NCBI RefSeq assembly: GCF_004403185.1
Contig: NZ_SOHJ01000011.1
Location: 124,001 to 188,000, forward strand
Source of the DNA: Cryobacterium suzukii
Lineage (GTDB): Bacteria > Actinomycetota > Actinomycetes > Actinomycetales > Microbacteriaceae
Length of the DNA stretch: 64,000 nucleotides
Reading direction: 5' to 3'
The notes under the pieces were generated by a model, which ran no database searches, was not told the DNA's origin, and worked only from the letters and a program-made list of their open reading frames with translations. The translations under genes were made by a program, and so were the position numbers. This document shows positions 26,601 through 37,069 of the stretch, in pieces. The first letter of the stretch is position 1, and each line of letters begins with the position of its first letter.

Positions 26601-28787
26601 CTACAGCTTTCCGTCAAGGGCTTGGGTGAGCAGGCAGATAAGGGCACTCGCCTGCACCGAATCGGTGGCCGAGTACTCCGCTTGGGAACCATCGAGGGCG
26701 CGAGCGGCAAGACCCTCTTTGCTGCCGATCAGATCGGCAATGCGTGCGTCGATGGTGTGCGCTGCGATGATGCGCCAGGCGGTGACCGGCTCATCCTGAC
26801 CGATGCGATGCACCCGGTCGATAGCCTGGGTCTGCTCCGCCGCGGTCCAGCTCAGTTCGGCCAGCACGACGTTCGACGCGGCCTGCAGGTTGACGCCGAC
26901 TCCGGCCGCGGTCAGCGAGCACACCGCGATGGCGACATCGGGATCGTTGTTGAAGGAGTCGATCGCAGCCTGGCGGGCCACTGCACTTTGATCCCCGCGC
27001 AACGAGACCGTTTTCAGGTCGCGCTTGGCGAAGATCTCCTCCGCCGTGTCCATGACGTCGATGTGCTTGGCGAAGAACACCACCTTGCCCACCGAGCGCG
27101 CCAGTTGCGCGGCGTAATCCGCCGCAAGCCCCGCCTTGGCCTGGCCAATCTTGCGCACCATCGTGAACACGTTTTCACCGGTGGTCTGACCCTTGGAATC
27201 TTCGAGTTCCGCGTGGGCGACCGCGCGAACGTAAGCATCCCGCTGGTCTTCGTCGGGAACGGCCGGGCCGCCCGAGCCGACATGCCTGGCCGCCACGAGC
27301 GCGTGGTACCGGGTGACCAGTCGGGCACCCAGCTCGCGTTCGGCCTGGCGGATCGACCGGCCGAGGTCGTCGTCGAGTTCTACTGGAAGGTCGGCGATGC
27401 GCTTGGCTGGCAGATCGGCGGCTACGTCCACCTTGCGGCGACGCACGATGCCCATGTCGATGACGGCGGCCCGGGCTTCCTTATAGAAGCCCATGTCGGC
27501 CGGGGTCAGGCCGGTCTCCTCCAAGCGTTTCAGCAGCGCGGGGGCCGGTTTGTCGCCGTCGATCCAGCCGAGGAACTGCCAGATGGCGCGAAAATCATCA
27601 ACGTCGTTGATGAGGGGGGTTCCGGTCAGCGCCATCAGCAGCGGGTTACCGCCCGGGGTTCGGCGACGAATCTGGTCGGCGAGCGAGAGCACGTGCTTGG
27701 ACCGCTGGGACGACAGATTTTTGATGAAATGCGCCTCGTCGACGACCATGCCCTTGAACCCAAGCGTGCCGAGCCAGGCCAGGTGCCGGTCGAGAACGTC
27801 ATAGTTCACGACAACCACATCGGCGAAAGCGTCGAGGCTGTCGCCGTCGCCGTGAATGACCGTTGCCCTCCGGTTCGGCGTCCACAGTTCAACTTCGCGC
27901 GCCCAGTTCATCTTCACCACGTTGGGCACGATGGCCAGCAGCGGGTAGGCGTTGGCCACGGATGCCGCCAGCAGGCTCTGCGCGGTCTTTCCGAGGCCCG
28001 GCTCGTCGGCGAGCAGGTAGCTGCGGTGCCCGAGCCGTGCGCTTTCGATGAATCGGGACTGGTGCCGCATGAGTTCCATGCCACCCGGCGAGAGCCGGTC
28101 TCGGCGAGGTTCCTCCGGCATGTCCATGCTGGCCGCCTGGCCGCCTGAACCGTACTCGAATGACTTGAACAACGGGCCGAGCAGTTCCCAATTGGCGAGC
28201 CGACGCGGGTGCACGACCGGCTGAGCTGCGGCGCTGAAGTCGGGGGCGAGGAACGGGTTGGCGAGCTGCCTGGATTTCACCGACTGGGGGATGACCTGGT
28301 TTTGCAGCACGACCGGTGCCGCCTCGGGCTCGCGGGTGATAATGAGTTCGTCGGGGCTGAGCTCGGCACCGGATTCGAGCAGCCAATCGCGCCGAAAGCG
28401 CTGGGCGACGGTGGAGACGCCGGCGTCGGGTTCGAGCAGCGTGATCAGGCTGGTGTCTCTGGCGGCAGTCTTGGCCAGAATTTGCGCGATCCCGTCGAGG
28501 CGTTTGAGCAACTCTGCTCGGTTCGCATCGGAGAGTTCCTTGTCACCTTTGACCCTGGCTCGTTCTTCACGCATTAACAGGGCGATGACCTGGTATTTCG
28601 TGCGATTGGTTGGCCCGAGCTTGGTGCCGGACTGCGCCTTGGCTTCGACCTCGCGCACCTTGCGCGCGAGAATCGGAATGATCGGGGCGTCGTCGTCGCG
28701 GGACCGCGGATGAGCCCGATTGCGGGTGACTCCGTTACGACCGAGGTTGTTCCGGCTGCCCGAGGCATCGGTGCGGGTATAAGCCAT
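26601..28787 (-). CDS. SNF2-family DNA translocase, SMARCAL1-like
   Basis: This 728-aa superfamily 2 ATPase has motif I DEPGLGKTAQS near residue 260, DEAH near 347, the TGTP motif III, and a C-terminal helicase domain ending in the SNF2 motif VI QAIDRVHRIGQ. Residues 1-240 are a basic, charged region without a recognised domain. The compact single-chain layout without a SWIM zinc finger resembles SMARCAL1/annealing-helicase bacterial relatives. The ATG at 28787 follows GTGGAG. A DNA repair or fork-remodelling role is inferred. A defence role has no supporting neighbours. Confidence 0.85.
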   Translation of the reverse strand: MAYTRTDASGSRNNLGRNGVTRNRAHPRSRDDDAPIIPILARKVREVEAKAQSGTKLGPTNRTKYQVIALLMREERARVKGDKELSDANRAELLKRLDGIAQILAKTAARDTSLITLLEPDAGVSTVAQRFRRDWLLESGAELSPDELIITREPEAAPVVLQNQVIPQSVKSRQLANPFLAPDFSAAAQPVVHPRRLANWELLGPLFKSFEYGSGGQAASMDMPEEPRRDRLSPGGMELMRHQSRFIESARLGHRSYLLADEPGLGKTAQSLLAASVANAYPLLAIVPNVVKMNWAREVELWTPNRRATVIHGDGDSLDAFADVVVVNYDVLDRHLAWLGTLGFKGMVVDEAHFIKNLSSQRSKHVLSLADQIRRRTPGGNPLLMALTGTPLINDVDDFRAIWQFLGWIDGDKPAPALLKRLEETGLTPADMGFYKEARAAVIDMGIVRRRKVDVAADLPAKRIADLPVELDDDLGRSIRQAERELGARLVTRYHALVAARHVGSGGPAVPDEDQRDAYVRAVAHAELEDSKGQTTGENVFTMVRKIGQAKAGLAADYAAQLARSVGKVVFFAKHIDVMDTAEEIFAKRDLKTVSLRGDQSAVARQAAIDSFNNDPDVAIAVCSLTAAGVGVNLQAASNVVLAELSWTAAEQTQAIDRVHRIGQDEPVTAWRIIAAHTIDARIADLIGSKEGLAARALDGSQAEYSATDSVQASALICLLTQALDGKL

Positions 28788-29107
28788 TGTTCTCCACTTC
28801 GAAGCAGCACGGTACGGGTACCGGCTGTACCTGTCCACGCGTTCCGGTCACGGTCATTTCGGTGTTACCGGAACGCTGCGTTTGCGCGAATCGTTATGTG
28901 GTGCGCGGAAATACACGATTCGCGAAACGCGGCACGGGTCGCGATCTGACGCCAGACCCAAGGTCAAGCGGATGCTGTCGCAGCGCTGGTGCCGTCAAAT
29001 CAACGATGTCAATACATTGATTTTACGAAGAACTTCCACCGCATACGAGCGCACAGTAGAGACCTGACCCGAGTTCTCTCAACGCGGTAGTAGTCTACGC
29101 CCGACGT
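28788..29107. other. 320-bp gene-free interval with several inverted repeats
   Basis: No credible coding sequence is present. The interval holds a 10-bp inverted repeat at 28839-28848/28867-28876 (18-nt loop), a second at 28885-28894/28915-28924 (20-nt loop), and a perfect palindrome TCAATACATTGA at 29009-29020 within an A/T-rich patch. On the minus strand TTGACA appears near 29011, but I cannot pair it with a clear -10. The region probably contains the SNF2-gene promoter and regulatory sites, and the terminator of the DUF2207 operon. Confidence 0.5.
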
Positions 29108-29443
29108 TCAGTCCTTGCGAACCGGCACTTTGGTGCGCAAACCGACCACGATGAAGATGATCGCTCCGATGAATTGTGCCGAAACCCAGCCCTGACCGCT
29201 GAGGTCAATAATTACGACCGGGTTCCACAGGACGGCCATCGGAACGAGACCGACCAGCCAGTACCAGGAACGCGCCTGAATCACGAAGACACAGATAATA
29301 AGGGCGAGGATACTGACCGCGTAACGGATGATGATGAAACTCTCACCGTCAAGAAGCGCGAGTCCGGCGAGCAGAACGATGGCTCCCAGCAGGCCCGGCG
29401 CGAGAGCCGAGCGGGTGAATGTCGGTGCGGCTGGAGTGCCCAT
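29108..29443 (-). CDS. Small membrane protein (DUF6804-like)
   Basis: This 111-aa protein has four hydrophobic segments, including a conserved-looking WYWLVGLVPMAVLWNPV block. That block resembles short actinobacterial membrane proteins grouped as DUF6804, but the family assignment is from memory and tentative. The ATG at 29443 shares one base with the DUF2207 gene stop (TGATG), so translation is coupled. A longer frame to 29551 would encode an Arg tract that is only the shadow of the neighbouring Gly tract. No function is known. Confidence 0.7.
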   Translation of the reverse strand: MGTPAAPTFTRSALAPGLLGAIVLLAGLALLDGESFIIIRYAVSILALIICVFVIQARSWYWLVGLVPMAVLWNPVVIIDLSGQGWVSAQFIGAIIFIVVGLRTKVPVRKD

Positions 29444-31365
29444 CAGACGCCACCCCCGCCGCCGCCGCCGCCTCCGCCGCCCGAGAAACCGCCTCCGCCT
29501 CCGCCGCCGCTTCCGCCTGAACTCGAGGAGCTGGTGGCGCTCCCCGACCATGACGCCGTCGCGGCAGTCGAAAAGGAGCTGATGGCACCCGCGAAATAGG
29601 CCGCCTGAAACATTCCGGATCCGAAATACCAGTCGGGCTGGGTGTTAGCTTCGGCGTAGTACTGGCTGAGCACGCCTGACCATTCTTTTTCCTGCCCAAA
29701 CACTACGGCCAGGGGCAGCACGCGCTCGTAGAGCTGCACGACCTGCTTGGAGCGGGCGCCCGCAGACCCGGAGCTGATGCTCGGGTCAGGTAGGCCGGAC
29801 TCCGGCCGATATATGGAGCGCAGGGATCCCTCCGGACTTTGCAATACCCGCAGCCGGTCGGCTTCGGCGAGACCTATATACAACTTGACGCCCTTCAGAT
29901 AATCACGCAGTTCCGCACCGCTCTCGGTGAGCGTTCTAAAATTAGCGACGAACCCGATCGTGGCAACTGCGGCCGCGATGCCTACCGCAATGATCGGCAG
30001 CGGCCAGAACCCGCCCACCACGGTTATGACGGCGCCAAGGCCCGCTACGACCGCTACACCGGAGCTGACCACGGCAAGTCCGATGAGACCACAGCGCAGA
30101 GCGACGCTTTTCTGTTCACGCAGCCCCAAACGCAGGGATTCAACGCGGCTCGCGGAACGTTCCTTCGCTAAGGCAGTGCTCAGCGACAGGCTCTTCCTCT
30201 TCAGGTCACGCTGGTCGCCGGGCTGCAGTGTGGGAAAGAGCTTACCGAGAATGCGACTCTCGGTCTCATCGACACCGTCGGCGTGTACGAATTCGAGCAA
30301 AAAATGACTCTTCTTGTCGCCCGCCTCAAGAATGCGCACATTTCCCCGCACCGCGAAACTAATAAATTGGGCCGCCATTGCCCTGCTGGCAGCACCGACG
30401 ATATCTCCAGATGTGAGCAGGTTCACTCCTCGGGGCGGTAGATACTCGGCGATAATGGTGGATCGACCGCGCGCATCGCGCAACAGAGTGGCGCGCAGCA
30501 GTCCCCCCAGCAGGGCCGTCAGCAATGCCGCGATAGCACCGACCAGGCCGACACTGGGGAACGCGTTGGCGGTGAATGAATCGTCTCGCGGCACGAAAGT
30601 GCCCGGTTCAAACTCAACATCGATGGTCAGGTTGCCCCCGGGCCCGAGATCCATGGCGAGTGCCGAAACGGTCGTCTCAGCCGACGAACCGGTGGAACGG
30701 ATGCTGTCACACGCCGCCGCCGCTCCCTCCGTACCCTGTGCGCACGAGGTCCGCCCGGTCAGGCTATCGACGAGGGCTGGATCGAAACTCACGGTGGCGC
30801 TAACCCGTCCAAAAGCCTGGTCCCAGCCGGTTCCGTTGACATCCCAGTAGAACTCCTCCTGGGCGGTGTCGTCGGGGTACAGGGTAACGTTCGATTGGGA
30901 ATAGCCGATCACATAGGTCTGCACGCCGTGCACGTACTCGTCGGCAGCACTCGTCACGACGAGAAACTCCTGGTCACGGTCTTCGCTGGTGACTTCGGTG
31001 TCGAATGTGCGCGGCGTGCCGTTCTCGTCGGTGACGCTGTCGATCACGATATCGGTGGGGCGTCCCTCGTAGTGCGTGGGAATGGCACGCTGAATTCCGT
31101 GATTTTGGTCGAAACTCGGAAACCTCGCCACGATTGTCTCGACGGTCTTGAGCGTGGACCGTCCGTCAGCGTCACGCCCGAGGTCGTATTCCGCGTCGAA
31201 GGAGTCAAAGTTGAAGTCGCTAGCATCGGCGCCTACTGCGCGAACGGTGCCGGTGCTCGCCGGGACGATCGCGGCTTGCGTGGGCGCAGCCAGCACGAGC
31301 ACGGCTCCCCCGACGATCAGTGCCCCGAGAGCCAAGACAAGCGCGGAGCGAACCGATTGGAGCAT
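29443..31365 (-). CDS. DUF2207 domain membrane protein with poly-glycine tail
   Basis: This 640-aa protein has a signal peptide ending near APTQA (about 27-31), an extracytoplasmic beta-rich DUF2207 domain (about 45-270), a membrane segment near 278-298, and a cytosolic portion containing LPPRGVNLLTSGDIVGAA. Two further membrane helices lie near 435-480. It ends in a Ser/Gly-rich tail with an 11-glycine run. Family function is not established. Such proteins are abundant surface-associated membrane proteins in Gram-positive bacteria. It is followed by the coupled small membrane gene. Confidence 0.87.
   Translation of the reverse strand: MLQSVRSALVLALGALIVGGAVLVLAAPTQAAIVPASTGTVRAVGADASDFNFDSFDAEYDLGRDADGRSTLKTVETIVARFPSFDQNHGIQRAIPTHYEGRPTDIVIDSVTDENGTPRTFDTEVTSEDRDQEFLVVTSAADEYVHGVQTYVIGYSQSNVTLYPDDTAQEEFYWDVNGTGWDQAFGRVSATVSFDPALVDSLTGRTSCAQGTEGAAAACDSIRSTGSSAETTVSALAMDLGPGGNLTIDVEFEPGTFVPRDDSFTANAFPSVGLVGAIAALLTALLGGLLRATLLRDARGRSTIIAEYLPPRGVNLLTSGDIVGAASRAMAAQFISFAVRGNVRILEAGDKKSHFLLEFVHADGVDETESRILGKLFPTLQPGDQRDLKRKSLSLSTALAKERSASRVESLRLGLREQKSVALRCGLIGLAVVSSGVAVVAGLGAVITVVGGFWPLPIIAVGIAAAVATIGFVANFRTLTESGAELRDYLKGVKLYIGLAEADRLRVLQSPEGSLRSIYRPESGLPDPSISSGSAGARSKQVVQLYERVLPLAVVFGQEKEWSGVLSQYYAEANTQPDWYFGSGMFQAAYFAGAISSFSTAATASWSGSATSSSSSGGSGGGGGGGFSGGGGGGGGGGGV
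29446..29520 (-). repeat. GGN trinucleotide tract encoding the poly-Gly tail
   Basis: About 75 bp of near-continuous GGN codons encode the glycine-rich terminus of the DUF2207 protein. Unit length is three, so slippage changes tail length without breaking the frame. The last part abuts the start of the next gene. Confidence 0.7.
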
Positions 31366-31410
31366 GAGTCCACTCTACCGAGCGTACGGCGCGGGCCAGC
31401 GCCGCCTCGG

Positions 31411-31971
31411 TCAGGCGTGTTGGATGGGAATCGACGTCGTCGACGGCGGGCGTTCAAACAACGTCTCCAGCCCCGGCTTCAACTCGGCCAGCCAGGCAGC
31501 GTAACCGGCTGGGTTTAGGTGCAGGCGGTCGATGCCCAGAGCGGGGTCGAGTTCGCCGTCAGGCAGGGCGAGGGCTGGCCAGAGGTCGAGGTACTGCACG
31601 TGCTGGGTGGGAGCGTACTGCCAGATATGACGATTGATGGAGCGGATTGTTGCGGCAAAAACCCGGTCACGCGGCAGAACGGATTGCACCATAATGCGGG
31701 TTTCCGGCAGCGCGCGCCGCAGCGTGTGCAGAATGGTCTCCAGGTTGCGTACAACGTATTCATCGGACCTGCGCCAGCCGAGATCATTGGTTCCTACCCC
31801 GATCACGATGGCATCGGGCCGCAATTCAATCACCTGGGGAAGTTGCAAAATCACCTCGTCGGTGGAGTTGCCGCTCGCGGCCAGATTGTGCACGTCGTGC
31901 TCGGGAAACCATTCGTCCCACTGACCGCCCGAAACGAGGCCGTCACCCAGAAAGGCGAGAGAAACTGACAT
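31411..31971 (-). CDS. SGNH/GDSL-fold hydrolase homologue lacking the catalytic serine
   Basis: This 186-aa SGNH-fold protein has block II AASGNST, block III GTNDL, and block V DRLHLNPAGY carrying the Asp and His. Block I reads FLGDGLVSGG, so the nucleophilic Ser of GDS is Gly. The remaining pocket is intact, which suggests a ligand-binding or altered-mechanism protein, or use of the nearby serine. It is a single gene with ATG at 31971 and no signal peptide. Sequencing error is possible but would need a specific base change. Confidence 0.8.
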   Translation of the reverse strand: MSVSLAFLGDGLVSGGQWDEWFPEHDVHNLAASGNSTDEVILQLPQVIELRPDAIVIGVGTNDLGWRRSDEYVVRNLETILHTLRRALPETRIMVQSVLPRDRVFAATIRSINRHIWQYAPTQHVQYLDLWPALALPDGELDPALGIDRLHLNPAGYAAWLAELKPGLETLFERPPSTTSIPIQHA

Positions 31972-32057
31972 AGTGACCTCCTACTCATAACCCATCATGC
32001 CCCGAACCGGGTCGAGTGACCAGAATTCTCAGACTATATGCACGTACTACCGCCGGG

Positions 32058-33578
32058 TCAGGCGTCGTCAGAGCGCGACACCGTCCCGAGCGGATGCTCC
32101 GCCTCGGCTTCGCGTTCCGCCGCGGCCGTCGCCGTGATGCGGGTGGCCATGCCCTCGAAGATGATGCCGTGGAACGGCAGGATCGCTGCCCAATACAGCC
32201 GACCGCCGAGGCCGCGGGGAAAGAACACCGCGCGCTGCCGGTAGAGCGAGCCACCGTCATCCGTCGGGGTGACGCTCATTTCAAGCCAGGCCCGCCCGGG
32301 AACCCGCATCTCGGCGCGCAACCTCAGGAAGCTGCCGTGGTCAATCTGCTCGACTCGCCAAAAGTCGAGTACTTCACCCGTGTGCAGGTGGTCGCGGTTG
32401 CGGCGGCCACGGCGCAGTCCTACACCGCCGACCGCCTTGTCCATCAGGCCGCGCACGGCCCAGGCCAACGGAAAGGAATACCATCCATTCTCGCCGCCGA
32501 TGCTCTCGATCACCCGCCACAGTGCGGCGGGGTCGGCCGGGGTGGTCTTCTCACGCAGGTCGGTATAGACGGCGTGGCCGGCCCAGTCCGGGTCACTCGG
32601 CAGCGGGTTGCTCGACGCGCCCTCGATCGAGGAGTTGCGCCAGCTGGTCTCGACGTCACCGTTGCGCATACGGCCGAGCGCCAGGCGCACCGCCCGTCGG
32701 TAGCCGGTGAGCCCGCCCGCCGGCTGCGGAATGAACTGGTCGATGTCGTTCTCGTGCACGACGCAGTCGTACTGCAGGGACGCGATGATGGGGATGGCAA
32801 GATTGCGCGGAATCGGCGTGACCAGGTTCACCCACTGCGAGGCCAGCCAGGGGGTGAGCACGGGCAGGGCGGCGATGGCGCGCTGTTTGAGGCCGGCTTC
32901 GAGGGCGTACCCGTTCATCATCTGGCCGTAGCGCAGCACGTCGGGGCCGCCGATGTCAAAGGTGCGGTTCACCTCGTCGGGTAGATCGGCTGCGGCCTGC
33001 AGGTAGTACAGCACGTCGCGCACGGCGATCGGCTGGATCTTGTTGCGCACCCATTTTGGGGCGGGCATGTAGGGCAAAACGTCGGTGAGGTGGCGGATCA
33101 TCTCGAACGAGGTGGAACCAGAGCCGATCACCACACCGGCTTGGAACGCGATGGTCGGCACGCCGCTGTCCAGCAGGATGCGGCCGACCTCCATGCGGGA
33201 ACGCAGGTGGGTCGAGAGCGTGTCGGTATCGGGGTGCAGCCCGCCGAGGTAGACGATGCGCGCGACGTGGGCTGCGGAAGCGGCCTGGGCGACGTTCTCG
33301 GCGGCAACATGCTCGGTTTTCTCAAAGTCTCCGGCTGCCCCCATGGAGTGCACGAGATAATACAGCACGTCGATGTCGGCACAGGCGCCCTGCACTGACG
33401 CAAGGTCACCCAGATCACCCTGCACAACCTCAACCTGATCGGCCCAAGGCACATCCCGCAGCTTGGACGGGGTGCGCACGAGCACCCGCACAGTGAAACC
33501 GGCCTCCAGAAGTTTGGGAACGAGACGACCGCCGATGTAGCCGGTAGCGCCCGTGACAAGTGCTCTGCGTAAGGTCAT
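32058..33578 (-). CDS. NAD(P)H-binding SDR/DUF2867-type protein
   Basis: This 506-aa two-part protein has an N-terminal atypical SDR domain with TGATGYIGGRLVPKLL and later YYLVHSMG, followed by a C-terminal DUF2867/SRPBCC-like half (about 330-490) containing FWRVEQID and FHGIIFEGMA. Proteins of this layout are common in actinobacteria and are usually labelled NmrA-like or nucleoside-diphosphate-sugar epimerase-like. No substrate is established. The catalytic YxxxK of classical SDRs is not apparent. It is monocistronic, with 57 bp separating it from the aldehyde dehydrogenase gene. Confidence 0.83.
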   Translation of the reverse strand: MTLRRALVTGATGYIGGRLVPKLLEAGFTVRVLVRTPSKLRDVPWADQVEVVQGDLGDLASVQGACADIDVLYYLVHSMGAAGDFEKTEHVAAENVAQAASAAHVARIVYLGGLHPDTDTLSTHLRSRMEVGRILLDSGVPTIAFQAGVVIGSGSTSFEMIRHLTDVLPYMPAPKWVRNKIQPIAVRDVLYYLQAAADLPDEVNRTFDIGGPDVLRYGQMMNGYALEAGLKQRAIAALPVLTPWLASQWVNLVTPIPRNLAIPIIASLQYDCVVHENDIDQFIPQPAGGLTGYRRAVRLALGRMRNGDVETSWRNSSIEGASSNPLPSDPDWAGHAVYTDLREKTTPADPAALWRVIESIGGENGWYSFPLAWAVRGLMDKAVGGVGLRRGRRNRDHLHTGEVLDFWRVEQIDHGSFLRLRAEMRVPGRAWLEMSVTPTDDGGSLYRQRAVFFPRGLGGRLYWAAILPFHGIIFEGMATRITATAAAEREAEAEHPLGTVSRSDDA

Positions 33579-33635
33579 GCGGCGGAGTTTATCCCGTTTC
33601 CGTAGCCCGGCACTGAGCGGATGCCCCGAACCGAA

Positions 33636-34495
33636 TTAGAGGATGGCCTTGGTGTGCCACACCGTCTTCAGTTCGGTGAAGGCGAGAATGCGGGACAGGG
33701 CCGGTGCCGCAGCATCCGCGCCGACCTCTGGCGGGAGCACCCGCTTGAGCGTGTCGGCGGCGCTGATCTGCAGCTCCACCCAGTCGAGGTCGCCGGCACC
33801 GACGAGATCGAGGGCGTTGACGTCGGCGTGGGTGGCCAGCCACGGCGCGATCTCGGCCGGCGAACCGGTGACGATGTTGACGACGCCGCCGGGCACGTCG
33901 CTCGTGGCGAGCACCTCGCCGAGGCTGATCGCTGAGAGCGGAGCGTTCTCGTTGGCAACGACGACGACGGTGTTGCCGGCGACGAGGGCTGGCGCGATCG
34001 CGCTGACCAGGCCGAGCAGCGATTCGGCGCCTTGCGGTGCGATGATCGCGACGACACCCGTCGGTTCGGGCACGGAAAGGTTGAAAAACGGGCCGGATAC
34101 CGGGTTGGCGTTGCCGGCGACCTGCACGTATTTGTCGGCCCAGCCGGCGTACCAGACCCAGCGATCGATGGCTTCGTCGACCTGGGCGCTCGCGCCGGCG
34201 GCGTTGACGCCCTCACAGCTCATGATTTCGTCGATGAACTGCGCCCGGCGGCCCTCGAGCAGTTCAGCGATGCGGTACAGCACCTGGCCGCGATTGTAAG
34301 CCGTGGCGCCGGCCCAGCCACCGAGCGCGCTTCGGGCAGCGACGACCGCGTCACGGGCATCCTTGCGGCTGCCCTTGGCTGCGTTGGCGAGAAAGTCACC
34401 TTTGTGCGAGAGCACCTCGTAGACGCGGCCGGATTCGCTGCGCGGAAATTTGCCGCCGATGTACAGCTTGTAGGTCTTGGGGATGGCGAGGCGAT

Positions 34496-34499
<4 letters not shown>
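33636..34499 (-). CDS. Half-length aldehyde dehydrogenase homologue
   Basis: This 287-aa protein aligns with the N-terminal coenzyme-binding part of aldehyde dehydrogenases. It has TYKLYIGGKFPRSESGR and GPFFNLSVPEPTGVVAIIAPQ, but lacks the region carrying the catalytic Cys and the C-terminal oligomerisation arm. It has no visible frameshift and ends cleanly. Its ATG overlaps the stop of a full-length aldehyde dehydrogenase by 4 bp, so the two are co-translated. It may be a non-catalytic partner or scaffold of that enzyme. Simple decay is unlikely given the intact frame. Confidence 0.85.
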
Positions 34500-36046
<1,547 letters not shown>

Positions 36047-36055
36047 GGTCGTTCC

Positions 36056-37069
36056 CTAATCAATCGTCACGTAGTCGGGGCCGGAGTAGTGCCCGGTCGT
36101 CATCTTTTGGCGCTGCAGCAGCACGTCGTTCAGCAGGCTGGAGGCGCCGAACCGGAACAGGTGCGGCGTGAGCCACTCTTCCCCCACGGTTTCGGCTACT
36201 GTCACGAGATATTTGATGGCGTCCTTTGAGGTGCGGATACCGCCGGCTGGCTTCACGCCGATACGCACGCCGGTCAGACGGTGCCAGTCCCGCACGACCT
36301 CGAGCATCGACAGCGTCACCGGCAGCGTCGCGGCCGGGGCCACCTTGCCGGTCGACGTCTTGATGAAGTCACCCCCGGCGAGGATGGCGAGCCAGCTGGC
36401 CCGGCGCACGTTGTCGTAGGTGTTGAGCTCGCCGGTTTCGAGGATGACCTTGAGGTGAGCCATCGACCCGTCGGCGCGGCGGCAAGCGTCTTTTACAGCC
36501 ACGATCTCGTCGTAGACCTGGCCGAACCGGCCGGCGAGGAATGCTCCACGGTCAATGACCATGTCGATCTCGTCTGCACCGGCCGCAACCGCGTCGTGCA
36601 CGTCGGCGAGCTTGATGGCGAGTGAGGCACGGCCGCTCGGAAAGGCGGTCGCGACCGCCGCGACGTTGACCCCCGATGTACCACCGGCGGCGTGGGCTGA
36701 GCCGAGCGCCGTGACGGCCGAACCGACCATGTCGCCGTAGACGCAGACCGCTGCGACGCGGGGTGTGCCGGGGTCGCCAGGGTCTGGCAGGAGGGCCTTG
36801 GCCACGAGGGAGCGCACCTTGCCTGGGGTGTCGGCACCCTCGAGCGTGGTGAGGTCGATCAGGCCGATGATGGTGTCGATCGCCCAGCGTTTGGAGCTGG
36901 TCTTGATCGAACGGGTGCCGAGGTCGGCGGCGCGGGCTTCGAGGCCGACGGCGTCGATTCCGGGGATGCCGTGCAGGTACCGGCGCAGGTTGGCGTCGGT
37001 GGCCTCCCCGCCGATCAACGCGAGGGCACGCTGGGCAGGCTGGTAGGTGGCCAGAGGGCTTTGGGTCAT
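36056..37069 (-). CDS. deoC: Deoxyribose-phosphate aldolase
   Basis: This 337-aa class I aldolase cleaves 2-deoxyribose 5-phosphate to glyceraldehyde 3-phosphate and acetaldehyde. The Schiff-base Lys is in FIKTSTGK and the proton-relay Lys in GVKPAGGIRT. An N-terminal extension of about 80 residues makes it longer than the E. coli enzyme, as in the longer DeoC subgroup. The ATG at 37069 overlaps the SorC-regulator stop by 4 bp. It is followed by two aldehyde-dehydrogenase genes in the same operon. Confidence 0.93.
   Translation of the reverse strand: MTQSPLATYQPAQRALALIGGEATDANLRRYLHGIPGIDAVGLEARAADLGTRSIKTSSKRWAIDTIIGLIDLTTLEGADTPGKVRSLVAKALLPDPGDPGTPRVAAVCVYGDMVGSAVTALGSAHAAGGTSGVNVAAVATAFPSGRASLAIKLADVHDAVAAGADEIDMVIDRGAFLAGRFGQVYDEIVAVKDACRRADGSMAHLKVILETGELNTYDNVRRASWLAILAGGDFIKTSTGKVAPAATLPVTLSMLEVVRDWHRLTGVRIGVKPAGGIRTSKDAIKYLVTVAETVGEEWLTPHLFRFGASSLLNDVLLQRQKMTTGHYSGPDYVTID

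Noticed and set aside
26601..28787. SNF2 gene as a phage-defence island marker
   Set aside because: Neighbours are pfkA, mycoredoxin and DUF2207, with no nuclease, methylase or mobile gene beside it.
28882..29067. 61-codon frame in the spacer upstream of the SNF2 gene
   Set aside because: TTG start, no ribosome site, no homology recognised, and it crosses the inverted repeats.
29446..29520. Possible CRISPR-like or satellite repeat
   Set aside because: There is no repeat-spacer periodicity. The tract is simple GGN codon repetition inside a coding frame.
29446..29551. Arg-rich N-terminal extension of the small membrane protein
   Set aside because: It is the out-of-frame reading of the poly-glycine tract. 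The TGATG-coupled ATG at 29443 is the better start.
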